NCBI GenBank assembly: GCA_032871835.1
Contig: CM065299.1
Coordinates: 3,443,001 to 3,507,000 of the forward strand
Source of the DNA: Dipteronia dyeriana
Taxonomy: Eukaryota; Streptophyta; Magnoliopsida; Sapindales; Sapindaceae
Reading direction: 5' to 3'
DNA: 64,000 bases
This document shows positions 45,759 through 59,300 of the stretch, one piece after another. The position numbers and the translations under genes are program-made. Under the pieces are notes generated by a model. The model saw nothing but the letters and a program-made list of their open reading frames with translations, had not been told where the DNA came from and did not search any database. Positions within the stretch are counted from its first letter, which is position 1, and each line of letters starts with the position of its first letter.

Positions 45759-48700
45759 ATGAATTCTGCTTCCATCAACATGATCAAATCCATGAGCATC
45801 CAACCAGGAACACCTTCTTCTTCTTCTTCTTTTTCTTCTTCCTCCTCATCGTCATCATCGTCGCCGCCACCACCAGCGTTCTCACAGTCAATTTCCACTT
45901 CCTCCCCATCACCACCGCTTTCCACCACCCTCCAGCTCCGCCCCATCCCCGGATCCCACGGCTGGCCTCTGCTGGGTCCCATCTCCGACCGAATCAACTA
46001 CTTCTGGTTCCAAGGACCCGAGACCTTCTTCAGGAAGCGCATCGAGAAGCACAAGAGCACCGTGTTCCGTACGAACGTACCGCCGACGTGGCCGCTGTTC
46101 CTCGGCGTGAACCCTAACGTGGTTGCCGTACTGGACTGCAAGTCGTTCGCGCACCTGTTCGATATGGAGATCGTGGAGAAGAGGAACGTGCTCGTCGGAG
46201 ACTTCATGCCTAGCGTCAAGTACACCGGAGATATCAGGACCTGTGCTTATCTCGACACATCTGAGCCTCAACATGCTAAGGTATACTCGACGGATCTTTC
46301 TCTTAACTGGATCGTTTACTAATCGGAAATTAAAAAAAGAAGAAGAAGAAAAAGCTCACTAAGAAAGGTGCTTGAAATAAGTGAGAAACTGATACTATTC
46401 TATTTTGGTAAAGTTATTAGAATTAAAAATTGAAACAATTAATAATTCTAAAAGGTCTTAGATGATAAACAAGAAAAGATTTCAAAGGTCTCGACTATCA
46501 CCCAAGACCATACTCTTCACTGGATGACTACAATCTTCCGACCACACAAACTCACCCTTGAGCCAATTTTGTAAGACTGAGAGCAACTTTATTAGAGCCA
46601 ATTTTGTAAGACTATGAGCAACTTTATTAGCTAATCTAGGAACGAAATTAACAGTAGACAAACAGGGATGTATTGTAGTTGTTTTTTTTTTTTGGATAAA
46701 ATATTGTAGGTATTTTAAGTAGAATAAATCAATAATAAATGATGTCATAATTATTTAATTATTGATTTATAAGTGGATTTTCACTTTTGGTCCCTAGATT
46801 TTCAGGAAATGTTACGTTTTTAATGTTACTCATTAAACATTGAACCTTTATAAATGGCATCATTTGGCATTTTATTTACGACACAAACCAAAAAACTAAA
46901 TTCAAAGATTGCCCTCCTTTTTTTAACTTTAACAAATTATCATTTAATATCATTTAAATATGTTTTTTTTTAAATAAAAATCAGATCTACAACTCAACCA
47001 CAGAAATAAAAGATACTGAATATTGCCCTGCACTATGACCTCCATCTTACACAACGATTGCTTAATTTAAAATTAAGCTTATGATTATGTAACGCAGTAA
47101 ATATAAATAATAGTTTTCTTACAAGCCAAAAAAAACTTGTTAATTTTTTTTTAAAAAAAAATCTTGTCCGAATATTATCATTGATTAATACAATATAAAT
47201 CGAAACCATTTTTACTCACCCCTTGAGTATTATACCTTCCTGTATAGATAACATGTATTCAAAGAGAGATAAATTTATTTTAAAATATGATAGTATTTAA
47301 ATAAATTTATATTTTATAGACATATATCATCCATATAAAATGAGTAATATTTGCTCATGAAAGGGTAGTAAAACTAAACTCATAAATAGTAGGTCACATC
47401 ATCATATGAAGAGAGAAGATTGGGAGAGTCGGATAAAAGAATGATTTTAACCTCACTCTTCCATAATTCAGTCAAAGGCTCACTCACTACCTTGGTGGTG
47501 GTTGGAGACTTACAGTCTTCATCAAACCTTCAAGTTATAAAAACAAAGTAAGTGTAGGGAGAATTTTCCAATGTTAGGGGTTGACTTCTTCTGATTACGA
47601 AGGTGGATATACGAACTATGATTGTAATAGTTGATCTCGGTAGGTCGTGAGATGGATATACGAATTATGATTGTAATAATTGATCTCGGTAGCTCGCTGC
47701 TGATAACATTTTAATAAAAATATATTAAAAAAATGGACTTAAAAATTAAAAGAATTAATTTTCTTTTATTTTAAAACTTATTGATTAGTTTACCCTCTCA
47801 ACGTCATGATAATTTAAAAAAAAAAAAAGTATAAAGAGGAGTATTTTAAATGAGGGAAATAAATGTTTTATGAATTAAAGTTGAAATGGATATCGTGGAG
47901 ATATTTTATGAAGATAAGGTTGTCTGTATTATAAACGGATATTGTGATCCAATCAAAATAATTTTGTATATATGATATTGTATTTTTTTTTTTTTTTTTA
48001 TTTTGAAACAATATGATATTGTATTATTGTGAGCTGGAATGGTCCAAATTGAATTTTCCCAATATTATTAACTTGTTGTATTGGCACTATAATTAATTTC
48101 CCACATGTGTCATGGGTCACGTTATAATCTGTAACCAAGCTTACTACTCAGGTACTCTGTAGTCTGTCCACCTCCAATAATTCAAAAGGTCATGTATTGG
48201 GATTTGCAAATTTGCAATTGTGGTCCTAGTCACTTGCTCCATATTATTTTTTTAGGAAAACATTATTACATTTCTTATTATAATTTCTATCATGTGCTAA
48301 TCACTTCTGTTTATTATTTTTATAACATGTTTAGTATCTACATAACATGCAATAAGATCATTCTAGGCAGGGACGGAGCTGGAATTGTAAAATTAGGATG
48401 CCAAATAATAAAAACTTAAAAATTATGATACTAAAATGTCAAATTCATATACCTTTTAAAAAAATTGTAATATTTTAACTATAATTTCTTTTTTTTTGGG
48501 TGGCCAAGAGCGGCCATGGGCCCCTATTCTCCATGGGGTCCACCCCTAATTTTTGGTCGAGAGCTTTACCACATTTATCGATTAGTCCTTAATATGTTGG
48601 AAGACTTTTCCTCTAGAGTTACTTATAAAATCCAATCTCATCACGCTATAATGATCATATTACATTTGTATTTAGATCATGTTAGTTATTTATGCAAAAA

Positions 48701-50127
48701 ACAATTATGTATACCAATCTAATAAATTTAAGGGCTTAACAGAGTATTTATTGTTTTTTTATTCGATTTATATAATAAATAGTTTCTGTTTATAGTAATT
48801 AAATAAGTGTTAATCTAGAAAACAGGTTAACACTACCCTAATTCTACTTAAAACAGGCTTTCGGATGTCAGATTTTAGAGAAATGGTTACATAACGTCGT
48901 AGAAACAACTATCGAGGATCTAATATCCGAAAAATTAATCTAACGAGTACTCCCATAATTTGTTTTTAACATGTCTAGATCTTTAGTTATCGATATATGA
49001 TTAGTAATAATAATAATATAGTTTGCATGGAGAAATTAAAATACTATAGTTGATGTCTTGATGATGACAACGAGCTCCTTCTGTCTTCTTCACAGATCAA
49101 GAATTTCGCCATTGACATTCTCAAACGAAGCTCTAAAGTCTGGGCAACAGAACTGGTATCAGATCTGGGCACATTATTCGACACCGTCGACACCCAAATC
49201 GCCGAAAACGGCTCATCAAGTTACCTCTTACCATTACAAAAATGCTTGTTCAACTTCCTCTCCAAATCCCTCCTCGGAGCCGACCCGAAATCCGACCCGA
49301 AAATCTCCAAGTCCGGTTACGCCATGATTGACCGCTGGTTAGCTCTCATGCTCCTCCCCACCATCAAAATCGGCCTGTTACAGCCACTAGAAGAGATCTT
49401 CCTCCACTCTTTCCAGTACCCATTTTTCCTCGTCAGTGGAGACTACAAAAACCTCTACAACTTCGTCGAAAACGAAGCCAAAGAGGTCGTCGAACGAGGC
49501 CAGACCGAGTTCGGACTCACTAAAGAAGAGACCATCCACAACCTGCTTTTCGTTATGGGTTTCAATTCCTTTGGTGGGTTCTCCATTTTCTTGCCGAGTC
49601 TGTTGAATCGAATCGCGAGTGACGAAACCGGGCTCCAAAAAAGACTCAGAGAAGAAGTGAAACGAAACTGCGGGTCAGCTAGTTTGAGTTTCGACTCAGT
49701 GAAGAATCTCCCACTCGTCCAATCCGTCGTCTACGAGGCTCTCCGACTCAGTCCTCCGGTCCCACTTCAGTTCGCGAGAGCTAGGAAGGATTTCAAACTG
49801 AGTTCGCATGACTCGGTGTTTGATATCAAGAAAGGTGAGTTGCTATGTGGGTACCAGCCGCTGGTGATGAGAGACTCGAAAGTGTTTGATGAACCGGAGA
49901 GTTTTAAACCGGACCGGTTCATGGGTGATAAAGGGAACGAGTTACTGAGTTACTTGTATTGGTCAAATGGGCCGCAGACCGGGTCACCGACCGGGTCGAA
50001 TAAACAGTGTGCAGCTAAGGATACTGTGACGCTCACTGCTAGTTTGATGGTTGCTTACGTGTTTCAAAGGTATGAATCTATCACTGGGACCTCTACTTCG
50101 ATCACAGCCGTTGAAAAAGCTATATGA
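45759..50127 (+). CDS. HPL: Fatty acid 13-hydroperoxide lyase, CYP74B cytochrome P450
   Basis: Two exons, 45759-46280 and 49096-50127, with a 2815-bp intron, give 517 aa. The enzyme splits 13-hydroperoxides of linolenic and linoleic acid into C6 aldehydes (green-leaf volatiles) and a C12 oxo-acid, in the plastid. A Ser-rich N-terminus of about 60 residues looks like a transit peptide. CYP74 landmarks follow: LRPIPGSHGWPLLGP, PPTWPLFLGVNPNVVAVLD, and the I-helix region GFNSFGGFSIFLP, where ordinary P450s have their oxygen-activating Thr. The ExxR motif (EALR) is followed by PPVPLQFARARKDF, and the heme Cys479 lies in NKQCAAKD. These and the ITAVEKA C-terminus fit CYP74B rather than allene oxide synthase (CYP74A). 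The start is the first in-frame ATG. In Arabidopsis the HPL gene At4g15440 lies beside the relatives of genes 2-4. Product specificity was not tested. Confidence 0.94.
46482..46745 (-). pseudogene. Remnant of a retroelement RNase H-like (RVT_3) domain in the HPL intron
   Basis: The minus-strand translation contains NFVPRLANKVAHSLTKLAL, the C-terminal signature of the RNase H-like domain of plant LINE-type elements. It is followed by a typical tail with Trp and Glu-Asp-Cys. A ~38-bp tandem duplication (46558-46632 on the plus strand) splits the tail. No reverse transcriptase or upstream domain is attached, so it is a dead fragment. Confidence 0.6.
47600..47696. repeat. Two tandem copies of a ~48-bp unit in the HPL intron
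   Basis: The unit 'ggatatacgaactatgattg' to 'ttgatctcggtag' appears twice in direct succession with a few substitutions. The remainder of the 2.8-kb intron (46750-49095) is AT-rich with no recognisable gene. Confidence 0.75.
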
Positions 50128-50317
50128 TGAGTGGATGTGACATTTGATGAATGATAATTTTGTCTTGTTCATCTATAAAACCAAAGGTGTATTTCAGAGA
50201 TGGGTCCATGGATTTGATCCTGATAAATAAAGTGAACGATAGAGGACTATTGAATCTGTGGTGATTAACTGATTATGTAGTAATGTTATAGGCATCGGTT
50301 TGATTTTTTTTTTTTTT

Positions 50318-50579
50318 TACTTATTTACGCTGAACCTTTGAATTATACGTGAATTTACAATATATCTCTAAATGTCTTTTTTAATCATTAAACCTCAAAA
50401 ATCTCATTTTTTTTTTTATAAAACCTTTACATAAATGTCCCATTCAAATAGACGGTCAAGGACAATACAACAAAATGTTTGTTAAAAAATAAAAGTCTAC
50501 GGGTTTAACGTCTAAAAAAACATTCAGGGTTATATCGTAAATTCGTGTATAATTTACTGGTCCAGTGCCAATAAGTCAT
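50318..50579. mobile_element. Foldback/MITE-like element with ~75-bp arms just 3' of HPL
   Basis: The left arm, from 'acttatttacgctg' through 'ttatacgtgaatttac' and 'ctctaaatgtc', is matched by the reverse complement of the right arm ending 'gccaataagtca' at 50579. It starts about 190 bp after the HPL stop codon, so it may lie within or just beyond the 3' UTR. No coding capacity. Confidence 0.65.
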
Positions 50580-52902
50580 TTTTTTTGGGTTTATTATTAT
50601 TTTTCTAATTTGGTAAAATGGGGATCAAATTTCTTTATCACGAATATTTTACATATTTTTTATATGAAACGGTGGCATATATATTTTGATATAACATGCG
50701 ATGTCAACTTTTGAGATATTATCAAAATTTAAAATATTATCAAACTAAATTAATATTTTTTAACATTACATCGTATTGGCTTAAGAATATTTAAAACCCT
50801 ATCCAATTCTTATAGATATATTGATTCATATATTTTAACTAGAATATATTGGATTCATATTTTAATATATAAATTTGTTAGATTTTTTTTTTATCTCAAG
50901 ATATTTAAAGTTGATTAATATATACGAAGTAATCATATAGACTTCTAAATATTGTAATGCCTTTTGTGTTAATAGGCAACTTAGAGCTTCTTCAACCCCA
51001 CACCAATCACCATGCCAATCTCCATTCCCACCAAAATTGGCCTCCAACCCAGTGTCATTCGTTGCGCCTTCCATCGGAGGTTGAACAGTGTCGATTGACT
51101 ATTCTTTTGTTCAATCCCAGCTATGTTTTTTTTATCAAACCTTTAACTTTTTAATAATCACACTTTAACCTATTAGTTAAAATCTATTCTGATTTTATCC
51201 TTTATTTAAAGACTTTGTTTAATCATAATTTTACCCTAATCAATTAAATTTATTTCAATTTGATCTTTTTTAATATTTAATGTTTTTAATGTGAATTACT
51301 TATTATTATTGTTATTAACATTTATAATAAACTAAAACGAAGTTTATAATTAAAAAAAAATAATACAAATTTTTAACCTAATTAATAATAAATGCAATAT
51401 TTAACCTAATTAAATTTAATTTCTTTTAATGTATTAATTTCATAATTTCTTATCATATTGCAATATTATGTTAATATAGGGTGAAATATTAATTGTGGAT
51501 AAATATTAAAAAAGGAAAACAAAGGGAATATTCTTTTTAATGTAAAATTTGGTACAGTGAGTTGAAAATGGAATAGTAAAGTTACACCAAAACTACCATT
51601 CGGGTTAGAGATGCCCTAACATTCATAGAAAATAAAGTTATTTAAATTGATAAAACCTACACGACATTTAGTGAGTCCCTCCCTTATTATATGACAATTG
51701 ACAACCAACCATGTTACGTTAGAAACACAAAAATGATAATTAAAAGTCGTGACAAAATGAGGTTAGCTTGTTGTATACACCTTACAATAAAACTATTGCA
51801 TTTTAAAACCATGACAAAATGAGGCTGGTTTGCGGTATATCCCTCAAAGTTACAATACTGAAGTTGTAAGTTAAATTGACTCTAAAAAAAAGCTGAATTA
51901 ATTATAAGTAATAGTTTAAGAAAAAGAGTAATACAAAACTTCCCAAATATTTTTTCAAATTTCTTTCCGAATGATATTGGTACGTGAATCCTAAGATTTT
52001 TTTTTGAAACATCTTAACATTATTCCAAGAAAGAAAACCTCAAAGGTAAGTGTCAAAATTTGGAATGAATCCTATCGATGGTGAAAGCTTTCAAAAAAAT
52101 ACATAGTCCCGAATTAAAAGATATCATAAAAAAAAATGGAGTGGATTTTGAAACTCAAATGATCCATCAATCTGCTTCCAGCCCAACACCAAAAGTTCAA
52201 AATTGGGCTTATGTTAAATATTCGAGCCCAAATGAATTAAAAATGCTGGCGCCAATGAAGATAGACACAGGCAAACTACAATGCTAAGCAGAGTTTCATT
52301 GACAAAAAAAACTTTACATACTCTATAGAACAAAAACATTGTGGAATGAAACACTTTTTAAGTTTTAACAACTATTCAGAAAGCATTTCAAACATATTTT
52401 TCACCCAAAAGAAGTTTTCGAAAACAAACCTATCATATACTTAATAAATACTCCCAGTACTTTTTTGAATCGAAAATCAATTTATGTCCATCTCAACCAA
52501 AGCTATAAAACATGCATGACGGTATTTTTGAAAGTTTATTTTACGCCAAATGCACTCTCAAACACAAATAAGTTTATAATATGAAACTGTAGAGTTGCTT
52601 CACATATCGCAATATTACCCCGAACAACAAATCTACATTCAGCTTATAATATCTAGCAATTGTTTTCATCTTAGGCGTTACAATTGGAACCTAACACTAA
52701 AACAGAGGAAAACAAAGAAATATGGGCTTTCCCAAATAGATTGGTTGCTTCAAAAAATGCTCCATAACGCCAAGGTAACTATACTCGCTTTTAGGCACAA
52801 CAAATAAATCATATGGCTAAAGATGTGTTCATCGAATTTATGAATATCATACCCTTTTGCGGTGAGACCTCGTGCAATTTTATACAAGGCAATGATTGTG
52901 CT
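50580..52902. other. Intergenic, transposon-derived, including a candidate element at ~50980-51616
   Basis: At about 50980 'acttagagcttcttcaacccc' begins a segment whose right end, 'gggttagagatgccctaac' near 51616, is an imperfect inverted match. This resembles the common plant MITE family with 'agagcatctccaac' ends. The rest is AT-rich. A 69-codon ORF at 52078-52287 has no recognisable family and poor context. Confidence 0.4.
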
Positions 52903-55033
52903 CTAAGCAGCCTGGACAGTTCCTTGAGACTGAGTTCGCGACTTAGCAACTCCTTCTCTCCACCCTCTCTGGCGAGCCCTCTGCTCCCACGTTGCTGTCA
53001 GTTTCTTCTGAGCTGTTAATGCTGCTTCAGCTTTCTCCCTTGCCTCTTCACATGTTTCCATACCAGAATTGCATTTGTCGGCTTCCTTTTGGTACTGGGA
53101 TGTCAGCTTCTTAGCCTCAAGTAAAGCCATGTCAGCACGCTGATGATTCTCCAAAGCTTCAGCTTCCCTGAGTTTCAATTCTTCAGACAAAAGCTCTGCA
53201 AAATTCTTCTCTGTGTCTTCACTGACTTCTGGGTCATGCTTTGCGCAATCTGCACAATAGACACCAATTGAACAAGAGCAATAGTAGGTGTAAGGAACAG
53301 GCTTTGGTTATCAAACTTAACCTAACGATATAGTAGTTCAAACAACAATACAAATGCAGTAAATATCATATCCACATAAAGTAGACCAAAGATGGTAAAA
53401 AGAATTTTGGTTATTTTGAATTGTTGTTCGATTGAAAATACCCATATGTTGATAATGAGGAAGCAAAAATAAGAACTCATTCATAATGTATAACCTTAAT
53501 AGATTTCCTATTCACCAACTACATCCGATGTCATGGCTCAAAAATAAAGGATTAATGCATAATCATGGATTTTAAGTAACAGTTTCATAAATGACCATAC
53601 AACATCTAAATCCTGATTTTACCATTATATTTTGCTTTAGAATAATTTAATTTCACTAAGACTCTCATGTTTCAATAAGCAGTCTATCATCAACCCTTCA
53701 GCTTAAGGAGGAAATGGTGCATGGGAGCTCGATTCAACAAGAAAAAGCATGGTTTCATTTCATTTAGATAGCCCCTAGTAAGAGCATCAATGTCTCATTT
53801 ACAGGTAAATAAGATTTATTTTTATTGGGTTGCTTTAAAGTCACTTGTTTACTTAACAAGATAGCAGGGTATAAGGAGATATGATGTAATGTCTTGAATA
53901 TATTTTTGCAACACACAACTGACCATTTTCTTCATAGCACCTAAAGATTCAAATAACTATTTCTACCTTCGGGTGTATTGTCAAAGGCAAATTAGAAGAA
54001 AAACAAGCTAATTGGACAAGATGTATCTAAGCAGAATACTTTGGAACTGAAAAAAATGCTTCAACATAACAAAAGTGTCATCTCATGCATACCGGTTTAC
54101 AAAAAATATAGACAAAGAAACTGAAATCAACAACTTCAGACTATACAATTAAGGCCAGGATAAAGAAACTGACCTGCAAAGGATGCATTGCTTAGTCCTG
54201 CACGGCACATAAACAAAGAAACATAAATAAGTACACACGATCCTTATTCTAAACAGAATCAGAATGTTGAAATGATACATAACTCAATCTCCAATACACA
54301 CGCAAACACATATAGAACATCACCAAATAAAAGTAAGCACAAGAGGACCCATATGCACATTAAATAGCCCCAACTTTCAACAATGATTTTCACAGCCAAG
54401 AACCAGTATAAGCACACTTCATGGTGGGTAATTAGCGAAATCGGCCACTTATACCGATCTTTAGTTGTCAAGATCAGGACTTTTTTTTTTTTTTTTTTTT
54501 AAAGGAATATCAGGACTTTATTGGGGTTTCTATTAATTCAAGTTGATAAGCTGTGATCCAAGACTACCATTACCAAACTTTCGAAAAAAAAAACCTTATT
54601 AGACTTCAAAGACTATAACACACAATAAAATAACAAATCTGGCAGGCGATCAATAATTCTACCCACTTTTTGTCCACTTGCAATTCACTTCATTAAAGCA
54701 AAAACTCACAGCAATCAATGCTACTAATACTCAAATCTCACTAACATAAAACAGAATGTTGTAACAGATCTGAAAATCGAGGAGAATCAAGCAGATCCAT
54801 CAAATTAAGGAAGTGATAAACATGTAAAAAAAAAAAATACCATCTGGGATGGAGAGAAGAGGCTGGGAGGAGCAATCACAGGTACATGGAGGGCATGTGG
54901 TGGAGGAGTGGCTGACGGCGGCTAAACCCTCCATGAAATGCCAGTAGAGAGGTGGACCTAGTAGGTAACCCAGCAAACAAAGACCCATCAACCCTAGGCC
55001 AACCTTCAACACTGCCGCTTGATTCACCGCCAT
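52903..55033 (-). CDS. DUF1068 protein (ELMO/NKS1-type Golgi protein)
   Basis: Three minus-strand exons, 55033-54841, 54197-54174 (only 24 nt) and 53249-52903, give 187 aa. A single membrane anchor (AAVLKVGLGLMGLCLLGYLLG) near the N-terminus is followed by the Cys-rich CPPCTCDCSS motif typical of the family. The conserved DGLSNASFADCAKHDPEV segment comes next, then a long charged coiled coil ending WEQRARQRGW and a short tail. Arabidopsis members NKS1 and ELMO1 are Golgi proteins that help organise pectin synthesis and cell adhesion. The closest relative by position is At2g32580, next to CAP-H (At2g32590). The start chosen has a clean context; an in-frame ATG 12 codons upstream lies in a CT repeat. 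The gene is divergent from the next one. Confidence 0.9.
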
Positions 55034-56363
55034 CTCTCTCTCTCTCTCTCTCTCTCCCGATTCTTTCAATATCGAAATCGGAAATGGAGAGTGTGTGTGT
55101 GATGAGATGGGACGCGTCTGTTTTAGTGTTTTTCTTGCTGCTTCTTCTCTGCTTCGTCTTCAGATGTATTTTAATCAAATTCCTTTTAACGGTTTTTGAC
55201 AGTCGAGACGCGGTAGAAAGATGAAAACGAACCCATTTGCCGACAGCCGACTGTGTCGCGGCCCACTCAGACTTTCGTCTTCACCAGCCCATACGAATTT
55301 TATTTTATTTTACCTTTTTTAAAACATTAACGTAAACCCCTTTTAACTTGTAACACATAACCTGAATCATTGGGTTACGGTTTCAAATCTTTTTTCTTCC
55401 TAAAAAAAAACTCACAATTAATGTATTTTTTTTTTTAAAAACACTTAACAGGTTTAGCTGCTACCAAAAGTTAAGTATAGTAAGGGTTAAACAAAAAATC
55501 AAAAATTTGAAAATTACAAATTAAAAGATATTTTTGTATAATTCAAATGGCTAAATTTGCCGATTTTCACTTTTTATAATTATCCTACAAGTTAACTAAA
55601 TCTCTTAACAACATAATAATTAAATATGTCGATAAGGTCCGATCTGAAAAGGTATGATTTTTTTTGGATTTTAGACCGGTTTGGTTCGAACTAGGTTTCA
55701 AAATTTGTCATATTATACAATTTGATTCGAATATTTTTTTTTACGAAAAGTTCGATTCAAATATCTTAAACTTATATTTATTAGTACTTTTTTTTAAAAA
55801 AAAAACAACTTACTCTTCGGACCATATTTTAATAATTTATTATATGATTTGAATCCAAAACTTTAAAGAAATGGTCAGAATTAGATGAAACGAATTAAAT
55901 ACGATACAATCTGATTCGTTTGACACCCTACATATTATTACGTAAATAATGTGATAAATAATTTGTATCTAAAATTTATGATAAGTTGTGAATGGTACAA
56001 GTTATAAATTACCTCATTATTTGGATTTAAAAAAACTATTATTTACAAATTATATTTATTAATACTAACCTTAAGAATAAATTTGATTTCTTAAAAATAT
56101 TTTTAATATTTTGGTGTTAAGAGCAATCATTAAATTTGATAAAGTGTCGGTTCGAGGCGTCGCATTAAATAGTTGAGATTAGATTTTTTATATATATAAT
56201 CAGTAATATTTCAAAACGGAGCGTTTTAAACAGATGAAACGCAGGAAACATATGCGTTTTAAGAGGGAACAGAAATATCGGCGACAGTGAAGAAGCAAAA
56301 CCAGTTAATACCATACTCAAAAAAAATGAAAAATCCCTGATCTCGATCTCGCAAACCCTAATA
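55034..56363. other. Divergent intergenic region between the DUF1068 gene and the repeat-protein gene
   Basis: A CT repeat at about 55034-55056 is in the 5' UTR of the DUF1068 gene. The remaining AT-rich sequence must hold both promoters; no clear TATA box or other gene was singled out. Confidence 0.45.
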
Positions 56364-59300
56364 ATGTCAATCGAAATCCCTCACGATTTAATCAAGCAAG
56401 TCCAGGCCGCGGTCCTCAGAGAAGTTAACCTCTCGTCGTACGATCCAAACGACGCGTCGCTTTCCAAGCAATTCCCGTCGATCGAATCTTCAATTTCTGA
56501 GCTCGACCCGTCTCCTCCGCATCTCAGATGCAAGCATTGCAATGGAAGACTCCTCCGAGGAACTCAGTCTTTGTTGTGCGTATTTTGCGGGAAGCAAATC
56601 GCGCAACTGGAAGACCCACCAGAACCTATCCATTTCAAAACCACGTTTGGCTGCAGTTGGCTCCTCAACTCTCTCAACTTAGACGTATCTGTAAGTCGAT
56701 ATAAGTAGTTTTTTGATGAAAAGTTTGTGTTTTGAAAACTTTGGATTTGTTTTGTTTTGTTTCAGTTTACTTGCACGTAATGTAGAATTTTTAGTGAATT
56801 GAAATGTTGTGGATTTTTGTTTGCATAGTTAGATAGGTTGAATTGTTAATTTTTTTTTATAAAATCAACTTCGAACGTTTAAGAGGTGTGTTGTTAAACC
56901 ACGACAAATGCTTTGTAGGAGATTGCAGGACAGCCTTTGAAAGCAAATGAATCCAACAGAGGACTGATTGGGTCAGAGGAAGAGCTTCGCTTCTCGAATT
57001 TCATAGATTTAGAAGTGAAGTGGAATTCGAAGTTCGAGACTTTAGGGATTAAGAATGATAAAAGTTCTTTGAGTTTAGTTGGAGTTGATTTTGATGATTT
57101 TTTGGGTGAAAGGAAGGTAGACACCGTTTCTGCTGTCCCCGATGAGCGGTCACTGTCTCAATTGAATGAAAACGACGATGGTAGTGGAAGTAATGATTTT
57201 CAAGTTAGGGATGATTTCAGTTTGGTGGGAAACGTTGAGCGTTTTGGAACGGTGATGAAGTCTACGGAGGAGGACGACAAGGGTGGTGGTGACTCTTTTA
57301 CTGGCTGGGAAGCTAGCTTTCAGTCTGCTGGTCCCATAACTAGTCACGAGGAGTCCAAATTGGTTGATCCTGTTGTGGAATCCTCTGTGGATCTTTTTGA
57401 GGAGTCCAAATCTGTTGATCCTGTTGTAAAATCCTCTGTTGATCTTTTTGAGGAGTCCAAATCAGTTGATACTGCTGAAGAATCCTCTGTTGATCTTTCT
57501 GCTCATATGGATGCAGTCTTTGGATCTGGAAATAGTTTGTTTGATGGAAAAGGAAAAGAAAATGTAGTTTCTTCTTCATCTGACTTAAGTGACTGGTTTC
57601 ATGATGAAGTGACCGCAAATATGAAGGATGGTGGGACAGCAGAGATTGCAAATACTTCATGGAGTGATCAAATGCAAATTAAAAGCGACAAGGCACCTAA
57701 TAACGAAACTGTTGATGAAGAAGATGAGTCATTTGATGATGCTTGGAATGATTTTACAAGCTCTACTAGTGCTGAAAATCCTTCTAATAAGCAAAATGAC
57801 CAGGCCAAGCAATTTGAAGCGACTGCAGTGGTCAAGGATAGTGGAAAAATGGAGAACACAAATAATTCTTCCTTGACAAGCATAGATAATAAGACAGCTG
57901 ATAGTAAATCCCTTGATGAAAAAGACGATTCGTTTGATGATTGGAATGATTTTGCAAGTTCAACTAGTACAAAAGATCCTTCTAGTGATCCGAGTGTTGG
58001 CCCAGCCAAGCAGTTTGAATGCAATGCAAATGTTAGGGATGAAAAAACAGAAGAATATGCTAACAGTTCTTCCATGAATGTTGGTTGGTTTCAAGATAAT
58101 CAATGGCAAATCAACAGCAACAAGGCATCTGACAGTAAAACTATCGAAATGGATGTTGATCTATTTGATGCTTGGAATGATTTTTCAAGCTCAAGTGCTG
58201 CACAAGACTGTTCTAAGAAACAAAGTGGTCAGGCCAAGCAGCCTGAAGTGACTACAACTATTAAGGATAATGAAATGGTGGAGAATTTGAATAATTCTGC
58301 AAGTATTTCATGGAATCAAGATGACCAGTGGTCAACTAGTACCAATAAGACACCTGATAATAAAAGCATCGATGATCGCAGTGATTTATTTGATACTTGG
58401 AATGATTTTACAAGCTCAACCAATGCACAAGATTCTCTTAATAAACAAACTGGACAAGCCAAACAGTTTGAAGTGACTGCAAATGTCAAGGATGATGGAA
58501 TAATGGGGGTGAATGATTCTTCTTTTGATTGGTTTCAAGGCAATCAATTGCAAACCGGCAGCACTACGGCGCCTGATAAGAAAACCATTGATGAAGTCTA
58601 TGATCCATTTGATACTTGGAATGATTTTACAAGCTCAAGTAGTGCTCAAGATCTTTCCAACAAGCAATCTGTCAATCATATGATGCCATCAGTTGAGCAG
58701 ACTGCTAAAAACGACTTGCAAGATTTTGATTTTGGTGGCTTTTCACAACCACAAGTTTCTCCAGGATTGCTGAAGGATCAAAATTGTTCTACAGAAGTAA
58801 ACATTATGATGTCAGAGCCTTCGGTCTCAGATAGGTGGGTATATATACATGGGCTGCAATTGTCATTTTATGGAATTAAATTTAACCACTTGGGTTTTTG
58901 TTTTTAATAGAAACCTACTAAATAGTATGCAATGCTTTCTTAACATCTCCTTAAGAGGTGTGAGGTGTCACTCAGGCATGTTGATTTAAGATAGTAGTAC
59001 TATTATATTTACACTTACACCTACCTCAGACCCTCGTTGCCACCCCACCCCACCCCACCCCCTTGACCTCTTTTTCATCTCTCTCGAAATACATGAGCGG
59101 ATGTAGAGAAAGAGAATAGATAAACCAGTGGGTTCCCTTAAAAGGATTTTGGAGGACTTTGCCTTTAGGCTAAAAAAAGAGACTAACCACTCGGTACTGT
59201 TTTTTTTTTTTTGTTTATCTCCCATCTATTGACACCCCACCCCTTCCTTCATTTTCCATTTTCTCCCCAAGTAGGATAGTTTGAAGGTGAAGTGCTTGGG

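Noticed and set aside
45752..46274. Two antisense ORFs over HPL exon 1, one very Glu/Asp-rich
   Set aside because: They are the mirror of the Ser-rich, GC-rich first exon of HPL; the sense frame matches CYP74B throughout.
52078..52287. 69-codon plus-strand ORF
   Set aside because: Begins in AT-rich repeat-like sequence shared with 38840-38880, with no splice partners or recognised family.
57668..58075. 135-codon minus-strand ORF
   Set aside because: It is the complement of the Asp/Ser-rich repeats of gene 9, whose plus frame is open for 1.9 kb.
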